DNA of 64,000 bases from Clostridiales bacterium (GCA_022508305.1 JAFLVM010000001.1:834341-898340), one strand, 5' to 3'; positions 7,543 to 16,307 are shown, numbered from the stretch's first letter. Numbers and translations: made by a program. Notes: generated by a model from the letters alone, not told the origin.

Positions 7543-8136
7543 ATGAGAAAAAAGAAGACTAACGCGGCAGAGAAGGCGGTTCTACCAACTGCGGAACAAG
7601 CCGTTGATGAGCCGCATCGTATAGGAGAGTTTTTACAAAATTTACTCAACAAAATGGGGCTTAACTGTTCGGTGGAGATTGCCGAGAAGGATGACGCCGT
7701 CTCGCTGAATATAGTTGGCGAGGACGCGTCCTCAGCAATTGGCTACCGCGGTGAAACGTTGGATGCGTTGCAGTACCTGTGCAGCTTGCTGTTGAACGGC
7801 AAAAACGGCGCTTTCAGACGTGTTACTTTGGACGCCGAGGGCAGTTACAGACAAAAACGTGAAAAGACGTTGCAAAAGCTTGCGACCAACCTTGAACAAA
7901 AGGTAAAGCGTACAGGTCGCGAGGTCAAGCTTGAGCCTATGAACCCCTACGAAAGGCGCGTAATTCACACCACTTTGCAAAACAGCAAATACGTAACCAC
8001 ACAAAGCGAAGGACAGGGCGCAGCTCGTCACGTCGTTATTAGTCCAATCAAACAAAACGACATTTTGAACAGCCCCAACGCTCCGAGAAAGACGCTGAAC
8101 TTCGTCTACCGCAGCGAGAAGAAACGCCGCAGATAG
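7543..8136 (+). CDS. khpB: KhpB/Jag-type RNA-binding protein (KH and R3H domains)
   Basis: 197 residues, four bases after yidC. A KH-II type domain contains GYRGETLDALQ (about 83-93), and a C-terminal R3H domain contains NPYERRVIHTTL followed by RHVVI. The family binds RNA and helps control cell wall synthesis and sporulation. The usual N-terminal Jag_N domain (about 50 residues) appears to be missing or replaced by a short charged and Ala-rich stretch. Last gene of the rpmH operon. Confidence 0.9.
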   Translation: MRKKKTNAAEKAVLPTAEQAVDEPHRIGEFLQNLLNKMGLNCSVEIAEKDDAVSLNIVGEDASSAIGYRGETLDALQYLCSLLLNGKNGAFRRVTLDAEGSYRQKREKTLQKLATNLEQKVKRTGREVKLEPMNPYERRVIHTTLQNSKYVTTQSEGQGAARHVVISPIKQNDILNSPNAPRKTLNFVYRSEKKRRR

Positions 8137-8139
8137 GAG

Positions 8140-8172
8140 TTCTCGCCGATTTGACAAGTAGGCTTGTATTCC
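8140..8172 (+). repeat. Dispersed palindromic element, copy R5 (decayed)
   Basis: TTCTCGCCGATTTGACAAGT then AGGCTTGTATTCC, starting 3 bases after the khpB stop in gene orientation. Confidence 0.45.
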
Positions 8173-8220
8173 ATATAATCACTCGGAGAAACAAATTTAT
8201 ATTTATAATAATCTTTAAAA

Positions 8221-8252
8221 AAACAAGTACTCTGAACGGTACTTGTTTTTTT
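8221..8252 (+). terminator. Terminator of the rpmH-khpB operon
   Basis: ACAAGTAC (8223-8230) pairs with GTACTTGT (8239-8246), followed by seven T. Confidence 0.75.
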
Positions 8253-8271
8253 AATAAGTTTTTCAATATTG

Positions 8272-8342
8272 ATATAGGGTGGGAAAAATCAAAATATTTT
8301 TCTCGATTTTTATAAAAAAATGAATATGGGGTGGGAAATCGT
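8272..8342. repeat. Direct pair of G-rich motifs
   Basis: ATATAGGGTGGGAAAAATC at 8272 and ATATGGGGTGGGAAATCGT at 8324, 52 bp apart, between the converging khpB operon and the minus-strand lipoprotein gene. Confidence 0.45.
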
Positions 8343-8358
8343 GAGTTTTTAGTTATTT

Positions 8359-9063
8359 TCAATTTACCTCAGACAGTCCGCTCGGAGGAGTGACCTCGGC
8401 GCTGTAACTTAAAGTAATATTTATTTTTTCGTAGTCTACGTCGCTGGAATTTTTCAGATGTTTGGTTTCGTAAGAAGCGGAACTCAATTTACCTTCGGAA
8501 AAAGTAAGCTTCCACGTGGTGTTTTTGTTGTTGACAACCTCGGACTTTTCGTATTTGCCTAATTTAAGATTAAAATCTGCGTAATTGAAGTTGCTCAAAC
8601 GAAATTGGTCAAGATAAGACAACAAAACTTGCCGTAGTTGTTCTATGGCTTCATCGTTGCTACCGTAGCTATTAGAGGTTGTTTCCCACTCTGCGGGAAG
8701 GATACCTTTGCCGTTTTTGATATAGTTTTTAACCTCAACGTCCACCACTTCAACGTAATGGTTTTTGTACGTTTGTTCTTTTACGTTGCCGAACAAATCG
8801 AGAGTTTTGTAGTCTTGAGTGACGTACAACGAGCCCTTCGTTTTGTCGTACGCTAACGTCCAATTATCGTACGTTTTGTTAAGACGTGCGTTAGCGGACT
8901 CTTCCCGATTGAAGTTAATTGTCAGCGATTCGCAGTTTTTGAGACGATCCATTGCGTCGTTCCAATCTTGCTCGCTTTTGACGCCGCCATTACATGCAAC
9001 TAATAGCAACGTAGATGAAACAATCAGTATGGCTACTAAAATTACTGTAACAATCCGTTTCAT
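8359..9063 (-). CDS. Lipoprotein of unknown function, paralogue of its upstream neighbour
   Basis: 234 residues. The signal peptide ends LLLVAC (lipobox), so it is predicted to be anchored outside the membrane. The mature part begins with SEQDWNDAMDRLKNCESLTI and ends in a beta-rich ITLSYSAEVTPP region. The layout matches the next gene (EEDWNKAMDAYQTADSLTLT and MKIKYSAKVTLPDDLP), so the two are tandem duplicates. No family recognised. GGGAG ribosome binding site. Confidence 0.7.
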   Translation of the reverse strand: MKRIVTVILVAILIVSSTLLLVACNGGVKSEQDWNDAMDRLKNCESLTINFNREESANARLNKTYDNWTLAYDKTKGSLYVTQDYKTLDLFGNVKEQTYKNHYVEVVDVEVKNYIKNGKGILPAEWETTSNSYGSNDEAIEQLRQVLLSYLDQFRLSNFNYADFNLKLGKYEKSEVVNNKNTTWKLTFSEGKLSSASYETKHLKNSSDVDYEKINITLSYSAEVTPPSGLSEVN

Positions 9064-9117
9064 AATTACTCCCTCAAATCATTCTTGACAATTTTTTTAA
9101 ACAAATTCTATTTTTTA

Positions 9118-9852
9118 CTATATAATGAAATCGTCCTCGTTAACAGGAAGATCGTCCGGAAGAGTCACTTTCGCAGAGTATTTGATTTTCATTTCGGTTT
9201 TTCTGCGGGAAGGATCTTTGTCGTGCTTATACTCATAGGTATACTCGGACGTTTTACCGTTGGAAAATTTCAGCGCGTAGGCGTATTTTTTACCGTCATC
9301 GGTTTTTTCGTACTTGAATGTACCAAAAGTGTTGGAGCTGAAATTCATATAGTTGAGTTCCGTAAAAGGTACAAAGGGCAACTTTTCCGAATCTAAGTAA
9401 TTTAGATATTGATCGCGCAAGTATTCCTTTGCCAAATCAACGGTGTCAAATTCGTGAGTTGTACGTTGCTTCCATTCATCGGAATATTCACTCACGTAAC
9501 GGTAGTACTCTACCACGTTGGTGCCATCCAGCACGTAGTAGTATCTATGTTCAGTGAACGAATGAAATCCCGAAAGGTTGTTTCCACCGCGTACACAGAT
9601 GATGGACACTACGCCTTTCTCAGCGTCAAAGCTAATGGTTGATTTTTCCTTGACGTGGTCTTGGAATACTATCGAATTGTAAATCCATAATTGGTCGGTG
9701 ACTGTTAGCGTTAATGAGTCTGCTGTTTGGTAAGCATCCATTGCTTTGTTCCAATCTTCTTCGTTAGAAATTCCGCTGCATGAAACAAGTAGCAATGAAG
9801 TAGTAACCACAAGCAGCACCGCCAACACTATCGCAATAATCTTTTTTTTCAT
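9118..9852 (-). CDS. Lipoprotein of unknown function, paralogue
   Basis: 244 residues when started at the MKKKIIAIV behind GAGGAGG. Lipobox LLLVSC. The paralogous copy lies 54 bases downstream, probably in the same transcript. The architecture (lipobox, short helix with a Trp and Ala/Met, long beta-rich domain) is shared, while the middle has diverged strongly. Function unknown; the small repeated-beta form would suit a surface or binding role, but that is inference. Confidence 0.7.
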   Translation of the reverse strand: MKKKIIAIVLAVLLVVTTSLLLVSCSGISNEEDWNKAMDAYQTADSLTLTVTDQLWIYNSIVFQDHVKEKSTISFDAEKGVVSIICVRGGNNLSGFHSFTEHRYYYVLDGTNVVEYYRYVSEYSDEWKQRTTHEFDTVDLAKEYLRDQYLNYLDSEKLPFVPFTELNYMNFSSNTFGTFKYEKTDDGKKYAYALKFSNGKTSEYTYEYKHDKDPSRRKTEMKIKYSAKVTLPDDLPVNEDDFII

Positions 9853-10012
9853 ATTTGCCTCCTCAATCATTTTTAACATATTTTATTTTTTCAAAACAAA
9901 TAAAGATGAGCATTTATGCTTTTCAATATTCTGACAAAGCAGTTAATTATGTATTTTCATTAAGATAGATAGCAAATGTCTAATTTGCCGCAAGTTAAAA
10001 TCAACCAAACAG

Positions 10013-10050
10013 CCTTGCATACTCACCCTATTTGCCCCACCGACGAGGTG
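10013..10050 (-). repeat. Dispersed palindromic element, copy R6, inside the rsmG 3' end
   Basis: On the minus strand CACCTCGTCGGTGGGGCAAA then TAGGGTGAGTATGCAAGG. It encodes the last eight residues of RsmG (TSSVGQIG) and its TGA stop. Confidence 0.65.
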
Positions 10051-10724
10051 AGTGGCGAAGTGCGCGGTTTGTTCTGTCCGCGAGGGTATTTGCTTGGAGT
10101 GTGTTTTATTTTGCGATAAACGAGAATTGCACGCCTGCTTCCGTCCGGTAAAACAAAATTATAGTGTTTTTCCAACCCCATTCCAAGAATTTTGCTTGCA
10201 TTTTCGGCAAGCTCCACCTCGGCTAAGTCCGTCTTGTACGCCACAACTGCGCCGCCAATCTTTACAATTTGCGCCACGTATTCAAGCAAAGTATTAAGCG
10301 GAGCAACGGCGCGCGCTGTGGCAATATCAAATTGCTCGGAATGATTTTTGGCAAAATCCTCGGCGCGCTCGTGGAAAAAGTCCGCCTGTACATCTATTTT
10401 TTCGCACAAAGCTTTGGTGAAATTGATACGCTTTTGTAAACTGTCAACAAGGGTGACGGAAATGTCGTCGCGAACGATTTTCAATGGCAAAGACGGAAAA
10501 CCTGCTCCACTGCCCACGTCGCACAGTGTTGCGCCCTTGGGAATGGCTACGCTACCTAAAATGCTGTCTGCAAAGTGCTTAATCCAAATTTGCTCTACTT
10601 CCGTAATGGCGGTAAGATTGTATTTTTCGTTTTCTGCGCGCAAAAAGTCGCAGTACACGTTGAACTTTTCCACCATACTGTCGGTGAGCGTAATATTTAC
10701 TTGTTGCTGTAAATAGTCTTTCAT
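10023..10724 (-). CDS. rsmG: 16S rRNA (guanine-527-N7) methyltransferase
   Basis: 233 residues. SAM-binding core LCDVGSGAGFPSLPLKIV, NLTAITEVEQIWIKHFADS near the N-terminus, and a C-terminal VYRKIKHTPSKYPR that is near-invariant in the family. It methylates G527 of 16S rRNA. The tail after KPRTSPL is not native-looking: it is encoded by palindromic element R6. Third gene of mnmE-mnmG-rsmG (minus strand); a weak ribosome binding site suggests reliance on upstream translation. Confidence 0.95.
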   Translation of the reverse strand: MKDYLQQQVNITLTDSMVEKFNVYCDFLRAENEKYNLTAITEVEQIWIKHFADSILGSVAIPKGATLCDVGSGAGFPSLPLKIVRDDISVTLVDSLQKRINFTKALCEKIDVQADFFHERAEDFAKNHSEQFDIATARAVAPLNTLLEYVAQIVKIGGAVVAYKTDLAEVELAENASKILGMGLEKHYNFVLPDGSRRAILVYRKIKHTPSKYPRGQNKPRTSPLTSSVGQIG

Positions 10725-10758
10725 TTTGGTTATATATTGTATTTTTTCTACCCCATAT

Positions 10759-12627
10759 TCAGTTTTTATTCTTTCTTTGGGATAAATACACTATCAATAT
10801 TTGCACGTCCGCAGGGGAAACGCCGAGAATTCTACCCGCCTGTCCTAAGTTTTTCGGACGGATTTTGTTTAGCTTTTGACGCGCCTCAAGTCGCAGCCCT
10901 TCGATGCTTAGATAGTCAATGTCGTCGGGCAGAGGCTTGTTTTCCAGCTTGTTGGCTTGAGCTATCGCCTCTTTTTCCTTTTCGATATAACCGCGGTATT
11001 TGCTCTCTATTTCAATTTGATAGAGTGCGTCGGCGTCAATGTCTTCAAAGAAACCAAGCGTTTGTAAATCCTTACAAGTTATGTTGACGCGGCGCAGCAT
11101 TTCGTCCACCGTCAGCCCTGCGCCCGTTACAGGCTCGTTCTTACTTTCAAACAGTGGGCCGTAAATCTTAGGCGACACAACGGTGCTCAGTTGCTTTTGA
11201 GCGGCTTGGATTTGTTGCTTCTTACGTTGGAACTTAGCGTATCTAACTTCATCGACAAGTCCAATTTCCCAACCCATGTCAGTTAATCGCAGGTCTGCGT
11301 TGTCCTGACGTAGCACCAAACGGTGTTCGGCGCGACTTGTCATCATGCGGTAAGGCTCGGTGTTTTCCTTGGTGGTTATGTCGTCAATCAGCACGCCAAT
11401 GTAACTGTTGTCGCGGCGCAAAACGAATGGGGACTTGCCGTGAACGTAGCGTTCGGCGTTGATTCCCGCGACGATGCCCTGACCCGCCGCTTCCTCGTAG
11501 CCGCTTGTGCCGTTTATTTGACCTGCAAAGAACAGCCCCTTGATATTTTTGGACATGAGGGTGGCGTCCAATTCGGTGGCGTCAATGCAATCGTACTCGA
11601 TAGCGTAGGCGTCGCGCATGATTTCCACGTCCTCAAGCCCCTCTATGCTGCGGTAAATTTGCTCCTGCACGCTTGCGGGCATGGAGGATGACGCGCCCTG
11701 AACGTAGTACTCGCAGGTGTCAACAGACTCCGGTTCAAGGAAAATTTGATGCCGCTCTTTGTCTGCAAATCGCACCACTTTGTCCTCAATACTGGGACAG
11801 TAGCGCGGACCGACGCCGCTGATTGAACCGTTGTAGATGGGAGCAAGGTGCTTGTTTTCGAGGATTATACGCTTTGTTTCTTCCGTCGAATAGGTGAGAT
11901 AGCAGCTGCGTTTAGTTGCGGGAATGCTGTCGGTAACGTAGGAAAAGGGTAAAACGTCCTCTTCTCCCTGCTGCTCCACCGTTTTAGCGAGGTCAAGCGA
12001 TTGTAGGCGTACCCGAGCAGGGGTGCCAGTCTTGAAGCGGTTTACGGTAAAACCTAAGTCTATTAGACTTTGGGTTAAAAATTTAGCGTTTGCAAATCCG
12101 TTTGGCCCGCTGTCGCGTACGCAAGTACCCACGAGCGTTTTGGAATTGAGATACACTCCGCAACACAAAATGACGGCTTTACACGTGTAGGTCAAGTCCA
12201 CAGCGGTGGTTACGGCGAAGTTTCCGTTTGGCAAGCGTTCAATCTTGACCGCCTCGCCCTGCCGTAAATACAGGTTTTCAGTGCGTTCAAGCGTTCGCTT
12301 CATTTCAACGTGGTAAACGTTTTTGTCCACTTGCGCGCGGGGTGAGTAGACGGCGGGACCTTTGCCGCGGTTGAGCATGCGCATCTGCAACAAGCTCTTG
12401 TCCGCGTTGATTGCCATCTCGCCGCCGAGGGCGTCTATTTCCTTGACGATTTGTCCCTTTGCCGTTCCGCCGATACTGGGATTGCACGCCAAAAAAGCCA
12501 CCGTGTCCAAGTTGGTGGCAAGCACCAAGGTCGAGCAGCCAAGTCGGGCAGATGCAAGCGCCGCTTCACAGCCGGCATGTCCTGCGCCCACAACTATTAC
12601 GTCGTAATTTTTTTCTAAATTCTTCAT
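10759..12627 (-). CDS. mnmG: tRNA uridine-5-carboxymethylaminomethyl modification enzyme MnmG (GidA)
   Basis: 622 residues. FAD-binding start DVIVVGAGHAGCEAALASAR, then ACNPSIGGTAKGQIVKEIDA, LCCGVYLNSKTLVG and the conserved C-terminal FEDIDADALYQIEIESKYRG. Together with MnmE it modifies the wobble uridine of several tRNAs. Encoded 72 bases after mnmE. Its start codon directly abuts a copy of the G-rich motif, which on this strand reads CTCACCCCATATGAAG. Confidence 0.97.
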   Translation of the reverse strand: MKNLEKNYDVIVVGAGHAGCEAALASARLGCSTLVLATNLDTVAFLACNPSIGGTAKGQIVKEIDALGGEMAINADKSLLQMRMLNRGKGPAVYSPRAQVDKNVYHVEMKRTLERTENLYLRQGEAVKIERLPNGNFAVTTAVDLTYTCKAVILCCGVYLNSKTLVGTCVRDSGPNGFANAKFLTQSLIDLGFTVNRFKTGTPARVRLQSLDLAKTVEQQGEEDVLPFSYVTDSIPATKRSCYLTYSTEETKRIILENKHLAPIYNGSISGVGPRYCPSIEDKVVRFADKERHQIFLEPESVDTCEYYVQGASSSMPASVQEQIYRSIEGLEDVEIMRDAYAIEYDCIDATELDATLMSKNIKGLFFAGQINGTSGYEEAAGQGIVAGINAERYVHGKSPFVLRRDNSYIGVLIDDITTKENTEPYRMMTSRAEHRLVLRQDNADLRLTDMGWEIGLVDEVRYAKFQRKKQQIQAAQKQLSTVVSPKIYGPLFESKNEPVTGAGLTVDEMLRRVNITCKDLQTLGFFEDIDADALYQIEIESKYRGYIEKEKEAIAQANKLENKPLPDDIDYLSIEGLRLEARQKLNKIRPKNLGQAGRILGVSPADVQILIVYLSQRKNKN

Positions 12628-12675
12628 ATGGGGTGAGAAAACTGTAAAATTTCTTCACATGGGGTGGAAATTTTT
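12626..12675. repeat. Two G-rich motifs overlapping the mnmG start region
   Basis: ATATGGGGTGAGAAA (12626) and ACATGGGGTGGAAATTTTT (12657) on the plus strand, 31 bp apart. On the minus strand both contain CCCCATRTGAAG, so the region carrying the mnmG start looks duplicated. Confidence 0.45.
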
Positions 12676-12699
12676 AGTTTGTATATTTGCCTTTTCTGC

Positions 12700-13998
12700 T
12701 TATTTTCCTAAACAAAATTTACTGTAAATTCTGTCGATGATGTCTTCATGCGCGCTTGTTCCGGTGATTTGTCCGAGCGTTTCCCAAGCTTGCCGAGCGC
12801 TACTTGCTACAACGTCCAAGGTTGCAACCTTACTGTCGGCGATTGCTTGAACAAGCTGTTTCTTTGCCAATTTCAGGCAGGACAAATGCCGCTCGTTTGT
12901 GATGAGCAAATCGGAATTTTCTATCTCGCCCGCGCTGAACATTTCGTACAGAGTTTCCTTGATGACGTCTACGTCGCCGCTCTTTGCCGACACCACGAGA
13001 CTGTCCACGCAGCAGGGCGGATTGTCAAACAAATCGCACTTGTTGTAAATTCTGACTTGGGGTCGAATTGTTGGGTACACCGAGCGGTCGGTGGGATCGT
13101 CCGTCACGTGCAGCACTACGTCTGCCTTGTCAGCGGCAATTTTAGCGCGCTTGACACCTTCCACTTCTACGACGTCCGTCGTGTCGCGAAGTCCTGCCGT
13201 GTCCACAAAATTGAATCTTATATCACGGTAGTTGACGCTTTCGGTGAGGGTGTCGCGAGTGGTTCCCTGAACGTCCGACACGATTGCGCGGTCGCAACCC
13301 AGTAGGGCGTTTAGCAAGCTGGACTTGCCAACGTTGGGTGCGCCGACTATTGCCACGTCTATGCCGTACTTTGCAACCTTGCCGAGGGTTGACGTAGAGA
13401 TCAATTCGTCCAACTGTTTGAGCACACTTTGAAGCTGTTTTTGAGCCGTTTCAACCGTCGGCAGTTCGAGGTCTTCTTCCGGGTAGTCGAGCGCAACTTC
13501 GCATGCGGAAATTACGTCCAACAGTTCGTTTTGCAACCCCATTATGCGTTTTCCAAGTTTGTTTTCCAACAAATTTGCGCCCGCTTTAGCCGCAGATGCA
13601 GTTTCGGCGTCAATCATTTCTATTATGCCTTCGGCGTTTGTCAGGTTTTGCTTGCCGTTTAAAAAAGCCCGCTTACTGAACTCGCCGTTTTGCGCCATCA
13701 CCGCGCCGTGAGCAAGACACTGTTCTATCACAGCTTGCGCAACGGCAGTTCCGCCATGACAGTGAAATTCCACCGTGTTTTCACCCGTGTAGGAGTGAGG
13801 CGCGACAAAGTACACACACATGGCGTGCTCGTCAAAGTACTCCGTTTTGAGCGTGCCCACCTTGAGCATATTGGGTTTGCTTGGGAAGGGCGAAAAGAAT
13901 TGTTTTGCAATGGCTATTGCGTCGTCGCCGCTCATACGCACCACCGCAATGGCTGCGCGGCCGCGAGCAGTAGACAGTGCTACTATCGTGTTACTCAT
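12700..13998 (-). CDS. mnmE: tRNA modification GTPase MnmE (TrmE)
   Basis: 432 residues. N-terminal tetrahydrofolate-binding domain, then a G domain with GAPNVGKSSLLNALL (G1), TTRDT (G2), DTAGLRDT (G3) and NKCD (G4), and the family C-terminal ending FCLGK, close to the usual FCIGK. Partner of MnmG. GAGGT ribosome binding site. In Bacillus the order from rpmH outward is khpB, mnmE, mnmG, rsmG in one direction; here this three-gene block points the other way. Confidence 0.96.
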   Translation of the reverse strand: MSNTIVALSTARGRAAIAVVRMSGDDAIAIAKQFFSPFPSKPNMLKVGTLKTEYFDEHAMCVYFVAPHSYTGENTVEFHCHGGTAVAQAVIEQCLAHGAVMAQNGEFSKRAFLNGKQNLTNAEGIIEMIDAETASAAKAGANLLENKLGKRIMGLQNELLDVISACEVALDYPEEDLELPTVETAQKQLQSVLKQLDELISTSTLGKVAKYGIDVAIVGAPNVGKSSLLNALLGCDRAIVSDVQGTTRDTLTESVNYRDIRFNFVDTAGLRDTTDVVEVEGVKRAKIAADKADVVLHVTDDPTDRSVYPTIRPQVRIYNKCDLFDNPPCCVDSLVVSAKSGDVDVIKETLYEMFSAGEIENSDLLITNERHLSCLKLAKKQLVQAIADSKVATLDVVASSARQAWETLGQITGTSAHEDIIDRIYSKFCLGK

Positions 13999-14133
13999 AT
14001 TTTACCTCAATATCATTTTATCACAAATCAATTTCAAAGGCAACAGTAGAGGCAAGGGTGTTTTGCTACAAAACTTAACAGCCGAGAGCGCGGTTGAAGC
14101 CGTTTTTAGAGGAATATCCGAGCTGTCTTTTTT

Positions 14134-14150
14134 GTTTCACAATGTTTCAC
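14134..14150. promoter_or_regulatory. Tandem half parS sites upstream of parA
   Basis: GTTTCAC occurs at 14134-14140 and again at 14144-14150, just before the parA -35. GTTTCAC is the half site of parS. ParB or another ParB-like protein could bind here and feed back on parAB; this is inference. Confidence 0.35.
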
Positions 14151-14157
14151 TTTATTG

Positions 14158-14186
14158 TTGAAAAAGTTTGTATTTTGTGTTATTAT
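14158..14186 (+). promoter_or_regulatory. Promoter of parAB
   Basis: TTGAAA (14158-14163), 17 bases, TATTAT (14181-14186), with GGAG before the parA start. Confidence 0.6.
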
Positions 14187-14214
14187 ATCTGTAATATATT
14201 CTTTCGGAGTAGAT

Positions 14215-14985
14215 ATGGGAAAAATATTTGCTTTTTCTAATCAAAAGGGCGGAGTGGGAAAAACCACTACTGCAATTAACCTTGCGGCGTACGTAGCTTA
14301 CGAGGGCAAGAAAGTTTTACTTATCGACTTTGACCCTCAAGGAAACGCAACAAGTGGATATGGGGTGGAAAAAAACCACTTAGAACGCACCTGTTACGAC
14401 GTTCTCATGGGCGATTGCAAACCCCAAGACGCCATTGTTTCCACCGTGGTACCGAACTTGTGGATACTTCCAAGCAACATCGACCTTGCCGCAGCCGAGG
14501 TGGATCTTGTGGCGGTACCCGCGAGAGAAAGCGCGTTGAAGCGGGCAATAACACCCATAAGAAACGACTACGACTACATTTTTATTGACTGTCCGCCCAG
14601 CCTTGGATTGCTGACGTTAAACGCGTTGGTTGTTAGCGACGGCGTTATTATTCCCATTCAAAGCGAATTTTTCGCGCTTGAGGGTTTGAGCCAGCTGATG
14701 AATACCGTCAAAATCGTAAAACAGCGGCTGAACTCGCAGCTGTACATAAACGGCGTCGTGCTGACAATGTACGACACTCGCACCACTATGTCCAAGCAGG
14801 TGACGCAGGAAATCTACAAATACTTCGGCGACAAGATTTACACTGTTCCCGTTCCGCGTAACGTCAAGCTTGTTGAGTCGCCAAGCTTCGGAGTTCCAAT
14901 TGCGCTTCATGCTCCGAAATCCAGCGGCGCCCTGTCCTATCAAGCGCTTGCAAAACAATTTATACACAGAGAGGAAGGCAAATAA
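14215..14985 (+). CDS. parA: Chromosome partitioning ATPase ParA/Soj
   Basis: 256 residues from the ATG behind CGGAG; an upstream in-frame ATG at 14155 lies inside the promoter and is rejected. Deviant Walker A KGGVGKTTTAINLA (about 11-24), Walker A' region VLLIDFDPQGNATSGYG, Walker B DYIFIDCPPSLGLL. Chromosomal Soj type: no N-terminal DNA-binding domain as in plasmid ParA. It moves ParB-parS complexes and regulates DnaA. It overlaps parB by one base. Confidence 0.96.
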   Translation: MGKIFAFSNQKGGVGKTTTAINLAAYVAYEGKKVLLIDFDPQGNATSGYGVEKNHLERTCYDVLMGDCKPQDAIVSTVVPNLWILPSNIDLAAAEVDLVAVPARESALKRAITPIRNDYDYIFIDCPPSLGLLTLNALVVSDGVIIPIQSEFFALEGLSQLMNTVKIVKQRLNSQLYINGVVLTMYDTRTTMSKQVTQEIYKYFGDKIYTVPVPRNVKLVESPSFGVPIALHAPKSSGALSYQALAKQFIHREEGK

Positions 14986-15905
14986 TGGCAGCAAACAAAG
15001 GATTAGGTAGAGGTTTTGCCTCTTTGATGGGGCTTAACGATATTGAAGAACTTACTCAACCGCAACAACCCGTTGCTACTGAGGTTCAACGCGAAAGCTC
15101 TGACAACGTTGTGAAAATTTCGCTGTTGGACATTGATCCCAACTACGAACAGCCGCGCAAAAATTTTGACGAGGCGGCTTTGAACGAGCTTGCTGACAGT
15201 ATTCGTGTTCACGGTGTCGTTCAACCTATCGTCGTGACGCCCATTGGCAAGCGTTTCATGATTATTGCCGGTGAAAGGCGTTTCCGCGCAAGTAAAATTG
15301 CCGGCAAAACGGACATTCCCGCAATCGTTCGCAACTACACGCCGCAGCAAATCAAGGAAATAAGCCTGATTGAAAATTTGCAGCGTGAGGATTTGTCGCC
15401 TATCGAAGCGGCGCGCGCAATTAAAACGTTGATGACAGAGTTTAACATGACTCAAGAGGTCGCCGCCGATAGAATAGGTAAAAGCAGATCGGCTATCGCA
15501 AACACTTTGAGGCTGCTGACCTTGAACGACGACGTAATTGCTCTTATCGAAAGCGGACGCCTTTCGGCAGGACACGCAAGAACGTTGGTGGTTGTTCCAA
15601 GCGATCAACAGTACAAGCTTGCGCTGAAGGGTTGCGACAATCAATTGACCGTTCGCGAAATGGAAAAGATGGTACGCGATTTCTTGAATCCCAAGCCGGA
15701 AAAGCAAAAACCTGCAGTTCAAGAAAGCAAGGAGCTTGTCAACCTCGTTTCAAATATGCAACGCGCTTTCGCCACAAAGGTATCGGCAATCGGCAACGGA
15801 CGGAAGGGGCGCATTTACATCGACTACTTCACCTCTGACGACCTTGATCGCATCTGCTCTATGATTGAAGACTGGATGAAAGAAAAATTTATCAAAGACG
15901 AATAA
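14985..15905 (+). CDS. parB: Chromosome partitioning protein ParB/Spo0J
   Basis: 306 residues. The N-terminal CTPase/ParB domain shows QPRKNFDEAALNELADSIR, GVVQPIVV, IIAGERRFRASKIAG (the GERRxR motif) and ENLQREDLSPIEAA. A central helix-turn-helix follows (TQEVAADRIGKSRSAIANTL), with a C-terminal dimer domain. It loads on parS and spreads; matching parS sites lie 830-1,300 bp downstream. Ends at a strong terminator. Confidence 0.97.
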   Translation: MAANKGLGRGFASLMGLNDIEELTQPQQPVATEVQRESSDNVVKISLLDIDPNYEQPRKNFDEAALNELADSIRVHGVVQPIVVTPIGKRFMIIAGERRFRASKIAGKTDIPAIVRNYTPQQIKEISLIENLQREDLSPIEAARAIKTLMTEFNMTQEVAADRIGKSRSAIANTLRLLTLNDDVIALIESGRLSAGHARTLVVVPSDQQYKLALKGCDNQLTVREMEKMVRDFLNPKPEKQKPAVQESKELVNLVSNMQRAFATKVSAIGNGRKGRIYIDYFTSDDLDRICSMIEDWMKEKFIKDE

Positions 15906-15923
15906 CATAACCGCACGGTTACC

Positions 15924-15958
15924 GCCCAATCCCAAAGTCGGATTGGGCAATTTTTTTT
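15924..15958 (+). terminator. Terminator of parAB
   Basis: GCCCAATCC (15924-15932) pairs perfectly with GGATTGGGC (15940-15948), followed by AATTTTTTTT. Confidence 0.85.
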
Positions 15959-16190
15959 GCAATTCGTTTTGCAAAAATATGTTAGACCCTCTCAGTGTAA
16001 GAAAAGTTTTGAAAAGCATGCTTGACCTGATGAAAATGTTATAAAAATTTATGCCTATTTTGTGCGAATAATTATGTTATAAAAGCTGGTCAATAGAGGC
16101 GTTCAGGCAGAATTTTCATATAAGTTTTTTAAAATTTGCGGGAATTTTAAATGCCATTCTGAGTCGCAAACGCAATATTTATAAACACAT

Positions 16191-16307
16191 CGTTCATTAT
16201 ATATTAAAAAACGAAACAACGTTCATTTTTACCTTGAAATTTAAAAATAAACGCAGTTCATTATTAATAAAACACCTTTTCCCTTGATAATCAGTAGATA
16301 AATGAAC
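16191..16307. repeat. Short GTTCATT repeats
   Basis: GTTCATT occurs at about 16192, 16220 and 16257, and inverted as AATGAAC at 16301, each in AT-rich context (for example CGTTCATTATATA). Spacing is irregular (28, 37, 44), so these are not clean iterons. Confidence 0.3.

Noticed and set aside
14358..14371. G-rich motif ATATGGGGTGGAAA inside parA
   Set aside because: It encodes GYGVEK at a position where ParA proteins normally have GLGI, so protein conservation explains it.
14960..14968. Exact DnaA box TTATACACA at the 3' end of parA
   Set aside because: A single copy inside coding sequence, not clustered with others; expected by chance in DNA of this size.
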